Below are positions 1 through 8,822 of a stretch of DNA of 30,035 nt, piece after piece. The notes beneath the pieces were generated by a model, which was not told the DNA's origin, did not search any database, and was given only the letters and a program-made list of their open reading frames with translations. The stretch spans positions 1 through 30,035 of the forward strand of contig JBEIHH010000024.1 in the NCBI GenBank assembly GCA_040381475.1. The letters run 5' to 3'. Numbering within the stretch: position 1 is the first letter of the stretch; each line of letters opens with the position of its first letter. This DNA comes from JAIBBG01 sp040381475. GTDB taxonomy: Bacteria; Bacteroidota; Bacteroidia; Flavobacteriales_D; Sanyastnellaceae. The position numbers and the translations under genes are program-made.

Positions 1-377
1 CCACTTTGTCCCATAGCCCGGAGATCGGTGAGCATAACCATATATCCCTGATCGGAAAGATTTTTAGCCATAGAATAAAACACTTCTTTATATGACCCGA
101 TTCCGTGCAGCATAACAACAATTCCTTCCGTTATAGTGTCGGGTTGGATTAGCAAACCATCCAGAATGACTCCATCGAATGAACTGACATCAAATTCTTC
201 ACCCGTCATTCCATAAGTTTCCGGATCGAGCCCAAGTGGAAATATTCGTGAAAGTTGCTCCTTTGAATATCTCATTGGTTTGAGAATGATTATGGGCAAA
301 ATGTACCAGGCAGCTATAAATGAAAGGGCACCGGTGATAAATAGCACAACTGCCAATCTTCTCATCCATTTTTTCAT
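1..377 (-). CDS. Membrane-anchored alpha/beta hydrolase, 3' end outside window
   Basis: The reverse strand reads an open frame from ATG at 377 to the window edge, giving 125 codons without a stop, so this is the N-terminal part only. Residues about 5-30 are a hydrophobic segment (LAVVLFITGALSFIAAWYIL), which looks like a membrane anchor or uncleaved signal. Around residues 85-95 is an IVVMLHGIGS stretch, the HG oxyanion motif that follows strand 3 in alpha/beta hydrolases, and later a MVMLTDLRAMGQSG stretch typical of the next strand and turn. The nucleophile elbow and catalytic Asp/His would lie beyond the window, so the substrate cannot be judged. It starts 35 bp after the stop of the upstream membrane-protein gene on the same strand and is probably co-transcribed with it. 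Confidence 0.75.
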   Translation of the reverse strand, partial: MKKWMRRLAVVLFITGALSFIAAWYILPIIILKPMRYSKEQLSRIFPLGLDPETYGMTGEEFDVSSFDGVILDGLLIQPDTITEGIVVMLHGIGSYKEVFYSMAKNLSDQGYMVMLTDLRAMGQS

Positions 378-412
378 GGAAACAAATCAAACGCAATATG
401 ACCTGGAGAAAA

Positions 413-2224
413 TCAAAAAGATGCTAAAGAAAACTCCAATTGTTGCAAAAGAATGTTGTAGCGAACACCATTGCTGATCAGAACGGTCACGCTATCCGCT
501 TTTTCGAGGTTATCGAAAGTCCTGACGAGCATTCGGAATTTATTCCAGTTATCCGTTTTGTAATGAGGAACAACAATTTTCTGCCCATGAGTCTGAAGAA
601 CTTGATCGCCATTTTTAAATTGAACAATGAATTCACCGGATTGATGCAGTGAAGGATAATTTACCAGCACTTTTAAATCCAAATGAAAATGTTCGGAGCC
701 GCTTAGTTCTCCTAATGGTAGCGTGAAGAGGTGTTTTAATCCTTTTCCCGAATAGTTCAATGTGTCAGCAACATGAAATTCAGAGTAGACATTTGGAAGC
801 GGTTTCTCCGAAAGTGATTCGAAAGCGTAATGTCGGATCAATATTTCTTTTGCATTGCCAGGAAAGTCAGGAGAATATGGATGGTCGAGATCAAATGAAT
901 ACTCCGGATTGGTTTTTAGAAAAATATACCAATATTTGTCGTGAGTCATAAGATCATGAGGCAAAATATCACGCACTATCTGATAATTGAATACATGACC
1001 AATCAGCATCAGACATACTGCAGCGCCATTAATCATGAAGTGTTGAATTAAATTTTTACCTCCATCCAGAAGGAATGCGATTGCAATGCCGAAAAAGGAC
1101 ATGTAGTCAACCAAGGGACGCATACCAAATGTTCCGGTATAGTGCCATGCCCACCAGGAGGAAATTACCCAAAGGTTGACGAACATAAATCCGATCCAAG
1201 CGAGTGCAGAAAAAGAATTTTTCTTCCAGAGGTAATAGAGTCCGGGCAATGCCAGCAGTGTTATCGGCGACCAGGGGAATACACCAGCCCTATAATGAAA
1301 TAGAGCATTCAGAATATGAGGCTGGTGGAAATAGAATTTTTCGCCTTTGTAGCCATCAGTCATAAAAGATCCGCATTGATAGTAGTATAGTATCGGTTGT
1401 ATCAGCAATGGCGCAATACCGCATATCACAACTCCCGGTAGAATGGATATCTTGAGTCCATTTTTTAACCATGACATAAATACTGACCAACTTCCCGCAA
1501 TAAACGGCAATGAAAACAAGATCATACCGTTGCTTGGTCTGATAAGCACAATCATCGCGGCATTCAATGCAAGAAGTTGATAAGACCTTTTGCTTCTGTT
1601 TTGAATTGACTGGTCGGCGAGGTAAATAAAAATAGCAATGAAGCCGAAAGAATAAACGTGCGAATATGAAGGCTCGTTGATTGTGTAATTAAAGAGATTG
1701 GTGCCTAGGAAAATGAATCCACAGGTGGCGGCGGCAATGGTCGGTTTGACGAATTTTCTGAGATATTTGGATAGCGCATACAGACCCGCCATGGCATAAA
1801 AAAGTGCGGCCATGTTGATGCCGGCATAGAAGATGAATGAATGTCCATCGACTTCCTGACCTGAGAGATAAGCGATAAGCCAGGCAATTAAAAAGAATGG
1901 TGTTTGTGCTATCGCAGTACCGCAGAAATATCTGTTGAATAATTTTCCATTGTGGGTCTGACAAAAGTTTCCTGACAAATCTCCAAACCCATACTTGTCC
2001 CGTAGTTCAAGGTAAAACCTGTATTGCAAATCGTGGTGAATAAAAATTGCCGGGAGGTAAGCGTAATAACCGGCACCATCGCTAAGTACGGTGCCTTTCC
2101 AATTGTCCTCACGCCAGCGATATCTGATCATCACTGTGACAGATATTGTAGCGCATAAGAACAGAGTGAATCCAACAGGATTAGTGATGATTTTCTGAAT
2201 GAATTTGAGCAGAATTTTTCTCAT
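413..2224 (-). CDS. Polytopic membrane protein, possible GT-C-type glycosyltransferase
   Basis: The 603-residue product has one N-terminal membrane helix (about 15-32), then about ten further hydrophobic segments to about residue 410, and a soluble C-terminal domain of roughly 160 residues that looks beta-rich. Just after the first helix is LSDGAGYYAYLPAIF, an acidic first-loop motif resembling the Asp-containing loop of GT-C enzymes that use polyprenyl-phosphate sugars (PMT/ArnT-like). I recognise this general architecture from Bacteroidota proteins annotated as glycosyltransferase family 39-like, but no residue proves catalysis. The ATG at 2224 directly follows the permease terminator, so its promoter probably lies in or near that terminator. 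It is followed after 35 bp by the truncated hydrolase gene. Confidence 0.6.
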   Translation of the reverse strand: MRKILLKFIQKIITNPVGFTLFLCATISVTVMIRYRWREDNWKGTVLSDGAGYYAYLPAIFIHHDLQYRFYLELRDKYGFGDLSGNFCQTHNGKLFNRYFCGTAIAQTPFFLIAWLIAYLSGQEVDGHSFIFYAGINMAALFYAMAGLYALSKYLRKFVKPTIAAATCGFIFLGTNLFNYTINEPSYSHVYSFGFIAIFIYLADQSIQNRSKRSYQLLALNAAMIVLIRPSNGMILFSLPFIAGSWSVFMSWLKNGLKISILPGVVICGIAPLLIQPILYYYQCGSFMTDGYKGEKFYFHQPHILNALFHYRAGVFPWSPITLLALPGLYYLWKKNSFSALAWIGFMFVNLWVISSWWAWHYTGTFGMRPLVDYMSFFGIAIAFLLDGGKNLIQHFMINGAAVCLMLIGHVFNYQIVRDILPHDLMTHDKYWYIFLKTNPEYSFDLDHPYSPDFPGNAKEILIRHYAFESLSEKPLPNVYSEFHVADTLNYSGKGLKHLFTLPLGELSGSEHFHLDLKVLVNYPSLHQSGEFIVQFKNGDQVLQTHGQKIVVPHYKTDNWNKFRMLVRTFDNLEKADSVTVLISNGVRYNILLQQLEFSLASF

Positions 2225-2233
2225 CGATCATGC

Positions 2234-2266
2234 AAATAAAAAGGCTGTGTCAATATGACCACAGCC
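2234..2266 (-). terminator. Rho-independent terminator of the permease gene
   Basis: Read on the minus strand, GGCTGTG and CACAGCC form a stem (plus-strand 2243-2249 with 2260-2266) that extends by a further TCA/TGA pairing with one bulged base. It is followed by TTTTTATTT on the minus strand (2242-2234). It lies about 30 bp after the permease stop and 10 bp before the start of the next minus-strand gene, so it insulates the two. Confidence 0.85.
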
Positions 2267-2296
2267 CTTTCAAATTTCTTTTCTTTTAAGGAATTC

Positions 2297-3766
2297 TTAT
2301 TTGTGCGATGAGCTGCCGTGTTTGTGCTCGTGTTGTATTTTACTGTGTTTAACCCCGTAAGTAAAATAAATTATGAGTCCAATGATCATCCAGAACAACG
2401 CAACGATTTGTGTTGTGTGGTCAAGAGAAATGATCATGAAAGTGCATACGAGTATTCCGAGAATCGGAACCAATGGAACCAACGGCGTTTTGAATGGTCT
2501 TTTGATTTCCGGGTTGGAATTACGCAATACCATAATACCTACGCAAACCAATACAAAAGCGAGCAAAGTGCCGAATGAAGTCAGATCACCTGCAACATGG
2601 CCGGGGACAAACGCTGCGAAGGCACCCACAAAAAGGAATAGAATCCAATTGGATTTGTATGGTGTTTTGAATTTAGGGTGAAGTTCATTGAACACTTTAG
2701 GAATGAGTCCATCATTGGACATGGAAAAGAATACGCGGCTCTGTCCCATCAACATTACCAGGATTACTGAGCTGAATCCGGCGAGAATTGCGATCGTTAC
2801 CAGTGTACCCAGCCATTCATATCCGGGCATATGGTTTTGAATTGCATAGGCTACCGATGCTTCCTTACCTGCGATCTTAAATTCCTGCCAGTTGGCTACA
2901 CCTGTAAGGACATGTGCAAAAAGCACATATAGTATGGTGCAGATGACCAGTGATCCAAGAATTCCCCATGGCATGTCCTTTTGAGGATTTTTTGCTTCCT
3001 GCGCTGCAGTGGATACCGCATCGAATCCAATGAAAGCGAAGAACACAATGGCCGCCCCACGGAAAATGCCTCCCCATCCGTGTTGGAAAAATCCTTCATG
3101 GCCTGTTACGCCTTCGGGAATGATGTAAGGTGTGTAATTCGAAGGATTGATATACTGAAAGCCGATAGCTATAAAGCCAAGCACAATAGCAACTTTGATG
3201 AAAACAATGATGCCATTGACAATGGCTGACTCCTGTGTGCCTTTGATCAACAGCAACGTGAGTGCCAGAAGAATCACCAGCGCAGGAGCATTCATAATAC
3301 CATGCAGTCCTGTTGCAGAAGTTTCGAATGGTGAATGACACCATTCATAGGGTATGACCCCGCCCAATAAATTATTGAGATATTCGCTCCAGGCAATGGA
3401 GACAGTTGCAGCACCCAGCGCATATTCCATAATCAGCGCCCATCCAATAATCCAGGCTACCAGCTCGCCCATGGTTGTATAAGCGTAGGTATAAGCACTA
3501 CCGGCAATTGGGAACATGGCCGCGAACTCTGCATAGCATAAACCTGCAAAGGCACATCCAATAGCTGCCACAACAAAAGAAATGGTAACCGCCGGGCCTG
3601 CGGCTTCAGCTGAAGCAGCGGCAGTCCGAACGAAAAGTCCGGCTCCGATGATAGCCCCGATGCCTAATAAAATCAGTGATGTTTTTCCAAGGGTTCTTTT
3701 CAGCCCGCCTTTCTCAGAATCTGAGATCAAGGCATGAATTGGTTTCTTAAGTAATGATTTACTCAT
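2297..3766 (-). CDS. APC-family amino acid permease
   Basis: The 489-residue inner-membrane transporter has about twelve hydrophobic segments. It carries the family's substrate-binding first helix GIGAIIGAGLF (residues about 35-45), an EFAAMFPIAGSAYTY stretch in helix 3, and FFAFIGFDAVSTAAQEAKNP in the helix 6 region. These match the cationic amino acid transporter (CAT/YfnA-like) branch of the amino acid-polyamine-organocation superfamily. The C-terminus is His/Lys-rich (HSKIQHEHKHGSSSHK). I chose the ATG at 3766 (MSKSLLKK); the frame stays open to a TTG at 3820, but that extension is unlike the family. It is transcribed alone, divergently from the CvfB-like gene, and ends at a terminator. 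The substrate is not determined. Confidence 0.9.
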   Translation of the reverse strand: MSKSLLKKPIHALISDSEKGGLKRTLGKTSLILLGIGAIIGAGLFVRTAAASAEAAGPAVTISFVVAAIGCAFAGLCYAEFAAMFPIAGSAYTYAYTTMGELVAWIIGWALIMEYALGAATVSIAWSEYLNNLLGGVIPYEWCHSPFETSATGLHGIMNAPALVILLALTLLLIKGTQESAIVNGIIVFIKVAIVLGFIAIGFQYINPSNYTPYIIPEGVTGHEGFFQHGWGGIFRGAAIVFFAFIGFDAVSTAAQEAKNPQKDMPWGILGSLVICTILYVLFAHVLTGVANWQEFKIAGKEASVAYAIQNHMPGYEWLGTLVTIAILAGFSSVILVMLMGQSRVFFSMSNDGLIPKVFNELHPKFKTPYKSNWILFLFVGAFAAFVPGHVAGDLTSFGTLLAFVLVCVGIMVLRNSNPEIKRPFKTPLVPLVPILGILVCTFMIISLDHTTQIVALFWMIIGLIIYFTYGVKHSKIQHEHKHGSSSHK

Positions 3767-3817
3767 AAGCTTTCTTGTGGTGAAGTTTTGGTTTCCCCAA
3801 AAAGTGGGAAATGTTCG

Positions 3818-3825
3818 CAAGTATA
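3818..3825 (-). promoter_or_regulatory. Putative Bacteroidota -7 element for the permease gene
   Basis: The minus strand reads TATACTTG followed by C, one mismatch from the phylum's TAnnTTTG -7 consensus. It lies 52 bp upstream of the permease ATG. No good TTG/TTTG -33 element is seen at the expected distance, so support is modest. Confidence 0.35.
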
Positions 3826-4061
3826 AGAAGAATGAGACCGAATTTGGATATCCTCTGGTTATACGGTCACTTTGCCGACTTCGGGCATTTCTTGCAGCGT
3901 TTGCCGTGTTTATACTTTTTACAGCAATCCTTCTTTTTGTCGAATGACAATAGGGAGGAACTGAAAAGGCATCCTCCGCAGGTTGTTATCAATTTTGGCT
4001 CTTTGTTCACCATGCGAAAGAAAGGTTGTTCCGGCTCCCGATATATACCTTTTTCGGTGTA

Positions 4062-4097
4062 TTTTGAACTTCTACCGGGTGTAAGGCTTTACCTTTG
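4062..4097 (+). promoter_or_regulatory. Putative Bacteroidota promoter for the cvfB-like gene
   Basis: TTTTG at 4062-4066 and TACCTTTG at 4090-4097 (followed by C) match the -33 TTTG and -7 TAnnTTTG consensus of Bacteroidota primary sigma-factor promoters. The -7 match is perfect; the 23-bp spacer is slightly long. The predicted leader is about 35 nt. Confidence 0.5.
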
Positions 4098-4135
4098 CAT
4101 TTTGCCCGAGAAATCAGGCTACAATATTCACTACT

Positions 4136-5335
4136 ATGCGCATCATCCCGGGTAAAATCCAAAATCTTCCTTTGTTTGAATCAGTTGATCGGGGCTATCT
4201 CCTGGGAACAGCTGAAAACAATGTCTTTATATCGAAAAGGGATATCAAACCAGGTACCGAGCCCGACACGGAAATTGAAGTCTTTGTTTATTACAACGAA
4301 ATGAAGGATCTGGAGGCCACCACCAAGCTTCCCTTGCTTCAGTTGGGTGAAGTCGGTTGTTTTCGTGTAGGTAATTCCAACGATCTCGGTGCGTTTATCG
4401 ATATCGGCTCCCGAAGAGATATTCTCATCCCTCAAAAGGAGCAGGTTGAAGGTCTGGAAACAGGTCGTATGACTCTGGTTGTCCTTTGCGATGATCAGGT
4501 GAACAGAAGACTTTATGCTTCAACTAAGTTGAACCGTCACCTGCGCAATGAAGATATCCCTTATAAAAGAGGTGATGAAGTGCAACTTACCATTGCTGAG
4601 AAGATCGATATCGGACGCCGTGTGGTAGTAGATGGAAAATTCATCGGTGCCCTTTTCCGTCAGGAAATGATGGACCGTGTGCGTCTTGGAGAAAAAGTAA
4701 AAGGATATATCAGAAAGGTTGAAGGCAAAGACATCATCGTGAGTATGCAACGCGAAGGATTGGACTTGCTGGATGATTCCAAGGCCAGAATCATGGATTA
4801 TCTTGAGGGCAATGGTGGTTACGTGAGACTCAACGATGATACAGACCCGGAAGAAATAAAACTTCGACTGCACATGTCGAAGAAGGCCTTCAAACGTGCT
4901 GCAGGTATGCTTTTCAAAGAGGGGAAAGTATTGCTCACGAAATTGGGAATTAAAATCAACAAAACCGGGGAATTACCTGATGGCTGGGAAAACCACAAAT
5001 TCATTGAGGGAGAGGACTCCGGAGACGAGAAAAAGGCTGATCAGAGAAAACCGGAGAAACCTAATTTTGAAGAGCGTGGTGTGGCCAGAAAGGATACCAG
5101 AAGGAATTCTTCGGCGGATAAGGAAAAACCCCGTGAAAAAAAATTCTTGGATCGTGGCGGTGATAGAAGTTCAGATAAACCGCGTCAGGATAGAAAACCT
5201 GCTGCACCCAGATCAGATACCAGGCCGAAGAGTTCGCCTCCAAAGAAGACAGGCGAAGTGCGCAAGTTTTCCGGCGATAGCGAAAATAAGAGCCGGCCAC
5301 CTGTTAAACAATTGACATTTAAAGGTAAAAAATAG
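4136..5335 (+). CDS. CvfB/YitL-like S1 RNA-binding protein with long basic tail
   Basis: Residues 1-285 resemble the CvfB (YitL) family: tandem S1-type OB folds at about 1-65, 66-135 and 140-205, then a small winged-helix-like region at about 210-275. Typical stretches are NNVFISKRDI, LGAFIDIG and KVKGYIRKVEGKDIIVSM. Family members bind RNA and affect gene expression in Firmicutes; the exact role in this phylum is unknown to me. Members are usually about 280 residues, whereas this one has 399. The extra part, from about 290, is rich in Lys, Arg, Glu, Pro and Ser with no predicted fold. The ATG at 4136 fits the family start (an IPGK-type N-terminus). It is followed 4 bp later by the deacetylase gene, so read-through into the glycan genes is likely. 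Confidence 0.85.
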   Translation: MRIIPGKIQNLPLFESVDRGYLLGTAENNVFISKRDIKPGTEPDTEIEVFVYYNEMKDLEATTKLPLLQLGEVGCFRVGNSNDLGAFIDIGSRRDILIPQKEQVEGLETGRMTLVVLCDDQVNRRLYASTKLNRHLRNEDIPYKRGDEVQLTIAEKIDIGRRVVVDGKFIGALFRQEMMDRVRLGEKVKGYIRKVEGKDIIVSMQREGLDLLDDSKARIMDYLEGNGGYVRLNDDTDPEEIKLRLHMSKKAFKRAAGMLFKEGKVLLTKLGIKINKTGELPDGWENHKFIEGEDSGDEKKADQRKPEKPNFEERGVARKDTRRNSSADKEKPREKKFLDRGGDRSSDKPRQDRKPAAPRSDTRPKSSPPKKTGEVRKFSGDSENKSRPPVKQLTFKGKK

Positions 5336-5339
5336 AAGC

Positions 5340-6326
5340 ATGGCGGGCAGATGGCGTCATTGGTTTCAATCTTTGCTGCGAATTCTGTGTTACCGTTGTG
5401 GACTTGAACAGTTGTTTTTTTCCTCCGGATCACGCAGGAATCTGGTGCTCATGTTTCATAATGTTGTGCCGGTTGCTGATGAACAGCTCAACCCAAGAAA
5501 TATTTCTGTCAAACATTTCGCTGGCATACTTGACTACATCCGCAAGCATTATCAGGTAGTTCCTTTACGAGATTTAAAATATGCGAAGGCCAATAGCGGT
5601 ATGATTGCGATCACTTTTGATGATGGTCTTGTCAACAATCTTAAGTATGCCGCAAAGGTCCTGGTGGAAAGAAATCTGCCTGCAACTTTTTTCGTATGTA
5701 CACCCCGATTGTTTGGCAATGAAATTTTGTGGCCTGACGAGTTAAGCCTTTTGCTGAAGACTGCAGGTGATCGGGTTTCGTTTAATGGCAGAGTTTTTAC
5801 CAAACATTACAGAAGTCATTTTCGTGAAATTGATACGAACAAAAAACTTGAAGATGTACTGTTGAATTCGTCGCATGAATTGATTGATCGATTTCTGGAT
5901 ACCTTGAGAAAAAATCAAGACTCTGGTGGTCATTGCAATGGGTGGAATGAAGATTTTTGGAGGGTGATGAAGGGTGAAGAAGTCAAGTTACTGTCTGAAA
6001 TTCCTGGAATGAACATCGGCGCTCATGGTATTACCCATCGGAATCTTGTGGGACTATCCGATGAAGATTTGAAAGAAGAACTACAGGCGAGCCGTAAGTA
6101 TTTGTCAGATGTGCTTTCAGTGAATGTCGATATGATAGCCTGGCCCTTTGGTCTGTATGATGACAGAATATGCAGCGCGGCAAAAGATGCGGGTTATACC
6201 TTCCAGATTGGCGTTCAGAAATCCGATTCGGTTAAATCTGAACTTCAGATTTCCGATCGCCTTGGTATTTACAATGACGTCGGTCTGATTGAACATTTGC
6301 ATCAAATCAATACTTTCATGCGATGA
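5340..6326 (+). CDS. NodB/CE4-type polysaccharide deacetylase
   Basis: The 328-residue protein carries the carbohydrate esterase 4 signatures: TFDDG at 92-96 (D94 would be the catalytic base, D95 a metal ligand), GAHGITH at 227-233 (H229 and H233, the H-x3-H metal pair), and a WPFG motif at 268-271. An LMFHNV stretch at 37-42 opens the fold, as in many surface-polysaccharide deacetylases. I see no clear cleavable signal peptide, so it may act in the cytoplasm or at the inner face of the membrane on a lipid-linked or nucleotide sugar; this is inference. It follows the cvfB-like gene by 4 bp and its stop overlaps the methyltransferase start (ATGA), which suggests translational coupling. The exact N-acetyl substrate is unknown. 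Confidence 0.9.
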   Translation: MAGRWRHWFQSLLRILCYRCGLEQLFFSSGSRRNLVLMFHNVVPVADEQLNPRNISVKHFAGILDYIRKHYQVVPLRDLKYAKANSGMIAITFDDGLVNNLKYAAKVLVERNLPATFFVCTPRLFGNEILWPDELSLLLKTAGDRVSFNGRVFTKHYRSHFREIDTNKKLEDVLLNSSHELIDRFLDTLRKNQDSGGHCNGWNEDFWRVMKGEEVKLLSEIPGMNIGAHGITHRNLVGLSDEDLKEELQASRKYLSDVLSVNVDMIAWPFGLYDDRICSAAKDAGYTFQIGVQKSDSVKSELQISDRLGIYNDVGLIEHLHQINTFMR

Positions 6327-7048
6327 AAAATATTGATAGTTGGAGACCTTCCACAATTCGCGCGGGGGAAAATACTGGCGATTTTGAGATCGATATTTCG
6401 CGGGTCTATGCAGGATCTTTGCATGTTTCTCGTATTCAGTTTCAGGCCTTATATCCTCTGTTAGATAAATATGTAACAGGCAAGTTTCTTGATGCCGGAT
6501 GCGGAAGAGTACCTTATTATGCTTGTCTTAAGGACAAGGTTCAATTGCACTATTGCATTGACCACAGCACGAATGCACAAGTCCTGCAATATCTTGATGA
6601 AGAGGTTGATCTAAGCACTGAATTTATCCTGAATGAAAGTGGCTTTGATTCTGTTTTGTTGAGCGACGTCATTGCCCATGTTGCTGACCCTGCCCTCATG
6701 CTTTCAAGACTTGGCCTACACATGAAACAAGGCGGTAGGCTGATCATCTCTACGCCTTTTGTTTACTGGATTTCCGAATATCCGAATGAGTATTTTCATC
6801 CGACTGAATTTGCTCTGAAAAAAATGCTCGTTGAAGCCGGATTCGAAATACAATACCTCGTTCCCTATGGAGGATACCCTGATGTATTGCTGGATACATT
6901 GAACAAAGGAATGACCGGAAAAGTATCCAATCGGCTTTTCAGATTGTTGGCATCTGTGGTGAAAAAAACTTCTGCGTACAGGAAGTCAAATGAAAAAACA
7001 ATGTACTCTTACCCGATAGGTTATTGTGTTGTGGCAAACAAACTATGA
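6323..7048 (+). CDS. Class I SAM-dependent methyltransferase (Methyltransf_11 type)
   Basis: The 241-residue protein has the Rossmann SAM-binding motif I FLDAGCG at 55-61, an acidic YCIDHS at the end of strand 2 (about 77-82), and a post-motif region SVLLSDVIAHVADP (about 110-123) followed by GGRLIISTPF, as in UbiE/Methyltransf_11-type enzymes. The acceptor cannot be read from the sequence. Its position between a sugar deacetylase and a membrane O-acyltransferase suggests a glycan or glycolipid substrate. The ATG overlaps the deacetylase stop by 4 bp (ATGA), and its own stop overlaps the next ATG the same way. Confidence 0.85.
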   Translation: MKNIDSWRPSTIRAGENTGDFEIDISRVYAGSLHVSRIQFQALYPLLDKYVTGKFLDAGCGRVPYYACLKDKVQLHYCIDHSTNAQVLQYLDEEVDLSTEFILNESGFDSVLLSDVIAHVADPALMLSRLGLHMKQGGRLIISTPFVYWISEYPNEYFHPTEFALKKMLVEAGFEIQYLVPYGGYPDVLLDTLNKGMTGKVSNRLFRLLASVVKKTSAYRKSNEKTMYSYPIGYCVVANKL

Positions 7049-8772
7049 TTTTCGGTCAGGACGTTGTTCGACATATTATTCAGTTTTTTATTTATGACCC
7101 CAAAAATCCTTTCATTTTTACTGAAATAGGATTCTGGGTATTTTTTGCGTTGGTTCTTGGAGTGGATTCCTTCCTCCATCGGAACAGAACCCTGAGGCAT
7201 GCTTTTCTTTTTTTAGCGAGCCTTTTTTTCTACTACAAAACCACGGGAATATTTTTCCTTCTTCTTCTATTTACCGCGTTTTGGGATTTTTTGGTCGGAA
7301 AGCTCATATACAGAACACGGAACAAAAGCAAACGCAAGACCTGGCTGGCGGTCAGTATACTGATGAATCTCGGTGTGCTTTTCTATTTCAAGTATGCTTA
7401 TTTTTTTACTGATATCTACAATGCTTCCATGGGGACGCATGGCAAGGTATTCAACTGGCTGGCGCATTGGAGCAATGGGTTTTTTGGATCTCACTTTGTA
7501 GTCGACAAAATCATTCTCCCCATCGGAATTTCATTCTTCACTTTTCAAAGCATCAGCTATACAGTTGAAGTATACAGGGGGGTATTGAAACCCGTTAAGA
7601 AGTTTACAGACTTTGCTTTTTTCGTTACTTTCTTTCCTCAGCTTGTTGCCGGACCAATAGTCAGGTCCACCGATTTTATTCCCCAACTCTACAAACCTTA
7701 TTCCCTGAGCAAATATGAATGGGGTCTTGCTGTTTTCTGGGTGCTCAACGGTCTGGTGAAGAAAATTCTGCTTGCAGACTATATCGCAGTCAATTTTATC
7801 GATAGAATTTTTGCAAAACCGGATGCTTATACAGGGTTCGAAAATCTGATGGCGATTTATGGTTATAGCCTTCAGGTTTATGCCGATTTCAGCGGCTACA
7901 CTGATATGGCCATTGGTGTCGCACTGCTGATGGGATTTCATCTCACGCGGAATTTTGACTCTCCTTATAAAGCAGTAAATGTTTCTGATTTCTGGCGACG
8001 ATGGCACATGTCTTTATCCAATTGGCTGCGCGATTATTTGTATATCCCACTGGGTGGAAACAAACGTGGTAGCATTGGGTCATACATAGCATTGTGCCTT
8101 ATTGTGCTTGTGGTATTCGCCTTGTCTCAATCATGGCTTGTGCTGGCAGGTTGTGCTTTTGGTGTTGGTTGCTGCGTTATTGCTGCCCAATTCTTTCCGC
8201 CTTTTGCCGGCTGGGTTACGACCAATCTTAATCTGATGATAACCATGATAGCAGGAGGATTATGGCACGGTGCGTCATGGAATTTTATGATTTGGGGTGC
8301 GCTCAATGGATTCGCATTGGTCTTCTATAAACTCTGGAAACGCATCAGCCCATGGGAGAACAGAAAGCACATTTGGATCATAAGGGCCTGGGCAATCTTC
8401 CTTACTTTTTCTTTTATTACTTTCACGCGTGTTTGGTTTCGTGCAGGTAGCAATACCTCATGGGAAGGCTTGAATGAAGAACACAATATTCTGGATGAGC
8501 TTCTTGCCGCTACAACAATGCTCAATCAAATATTTCTTCATATGGACTGGTCAGTAGCTCCTCAGGTGCTTTGGAGTTATGGCAATGTTTTTCTCGTGGT
8601 GCTTTTCGGTATGATCATTCACTGGTTACCTTCTAATCTGAAGGAAAAATACAGAACGGCATTCGCTACTATGCCGATCTGGTTGATCGGGATTGTCTGC
8701 TTTGTGACGATTTTTTCAGTTTATCAGGTTATGTCGGCCGACCTGCATCCATTTATTTATTTTCAATTCTGA
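7045..8772 (+). CDS. MBOAT-family membrane O-acyltransferase (AlgI/DltB-like)
   Basis: The 575-residue polytopic membrane protein has the MBOAT hallmarks. FWRRWHMSLSNWLRDYLYIP contains His321, and GGLWHGASWNFMIWG contains His408; these correspond to the two conserved histidines of AlgI-like enzymes. QLVAGPIVR and YADFSGYTDMAIG are further family stretches. Such proteins transfer acyl groups across the inner membrane to periplasmic glycans, usually with a GDSL/AlgJ/AlgX-type partner. No such partner is encoded here. I chose the ATG at 7045 because it forms an ATGA overlap with the methyltransferase stop; a TTG at 7024 would give only seven more residues. With the deacetylase and methyltransferase it forms a likely glycan-decoration operon. 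Confidence 0.92.
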   Translation: MIFGQDVVRHIIQFFIYDPKNPFIFTEIGFWVFFALVLGVDSFLHRNRTLRHAFLFLASLFFYYKTTGIFFLLLLFTAFWDFLVGKLIYRTRNKSKRKTWLAVSILMNLGVLFYFKYAYFFTDIYNASMGTHGKVFNWLAHWSNGFFGSHFVVDKIILPIGISFFTFQSISYTVEVYRGVLKPVKKFTDFAFFVTFFPQLVAGPIVRSTDFIPQLYKPYSLSKYEWGLAVFWVLNGLVKKILLADYIAVNFIDRIFAKPDAYTGFENLMAIYGYSLQVYADFSGYTDMAIGVALLMGFHLTRNFDSPYKAVNVSDFWRRWHMSLSNWLRDYLYIPLGGNKRGSIGSYIALCLIVLVVFALSQSWLVLAGCAFGVGCCVIAAQFFPPFAGWVTTNLNLMITMIAGGLWHGASWNFMIWGALNGFALVFYKLWKRISPWENRKHIWIIRAWAIFLTFSFITFTRVWFRAGSNTSWEGLNEEHNILDELLAATTMLNQIFLHMDWSVAPQVLWSYGNVFLVVLFGMIIHWLPSNLKEKYRTAFATMPIWLIGIVCFVTIFSVYQVMSADLHPFIYFQF

Positions 8773-8810
8773 TGTTTATGCATCTTTTCATCAACGGTTT
8801 TGCCCTAACG

Positions 8811-8818
8811 TAAATTTG
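8811..8818 (+). promoter_or_regulatory. Perfect TAnnTTTG -7 element directly before the CNNM gene
   Basis: TAAATTTG followed by C is a perfect match to the Bacteroidota -7 consensus and ends 4 bp before the ATG at 8823. If used, transcription would begin at or next to the start codon, giving a leaderless or nearly leaderless mRNA. The -33 region (TTTTCA near 8785) is a weak match. Confidence 0.5.
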
Positions 8819-8822
8819 CGCA

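Larger units (their letters stand above)
3767..4135. other. Divergent intergenic region between permease and cvfB-like gene
   Basis: These 369 bp hold no convincing gene; a plus-strand open frame at 3811-4155 starts with TTG, looks like no known protein and runs into the next gene. On the permease side there is a -7-like element (3818-3825, minus) and an inverted repeat TTTCCC/GGGAAA (3792-3797 with 3806-3811, 8-nt loop) that would form a hairpin near the 5' end of the permease mRNA. On the other side is a good TACCTTTG element (4090-4097). The middle, about 3830-4060, shows nothing I can identify. Confidence 0.5.

Noticed and set aside
3811..4155. A 114-residue plus-strand open frame in the divergent region
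   Set aside because: It starts with TTG, overlaps the cvfB-like promoter and start, and has no recognisable pattern.
7531..8007. A 158-residue minus-strand open frame inside the MBOAT gene
   Set aside because: It is a shadow of conserved MBOAT codons without its own start signals or recognisable motifs.
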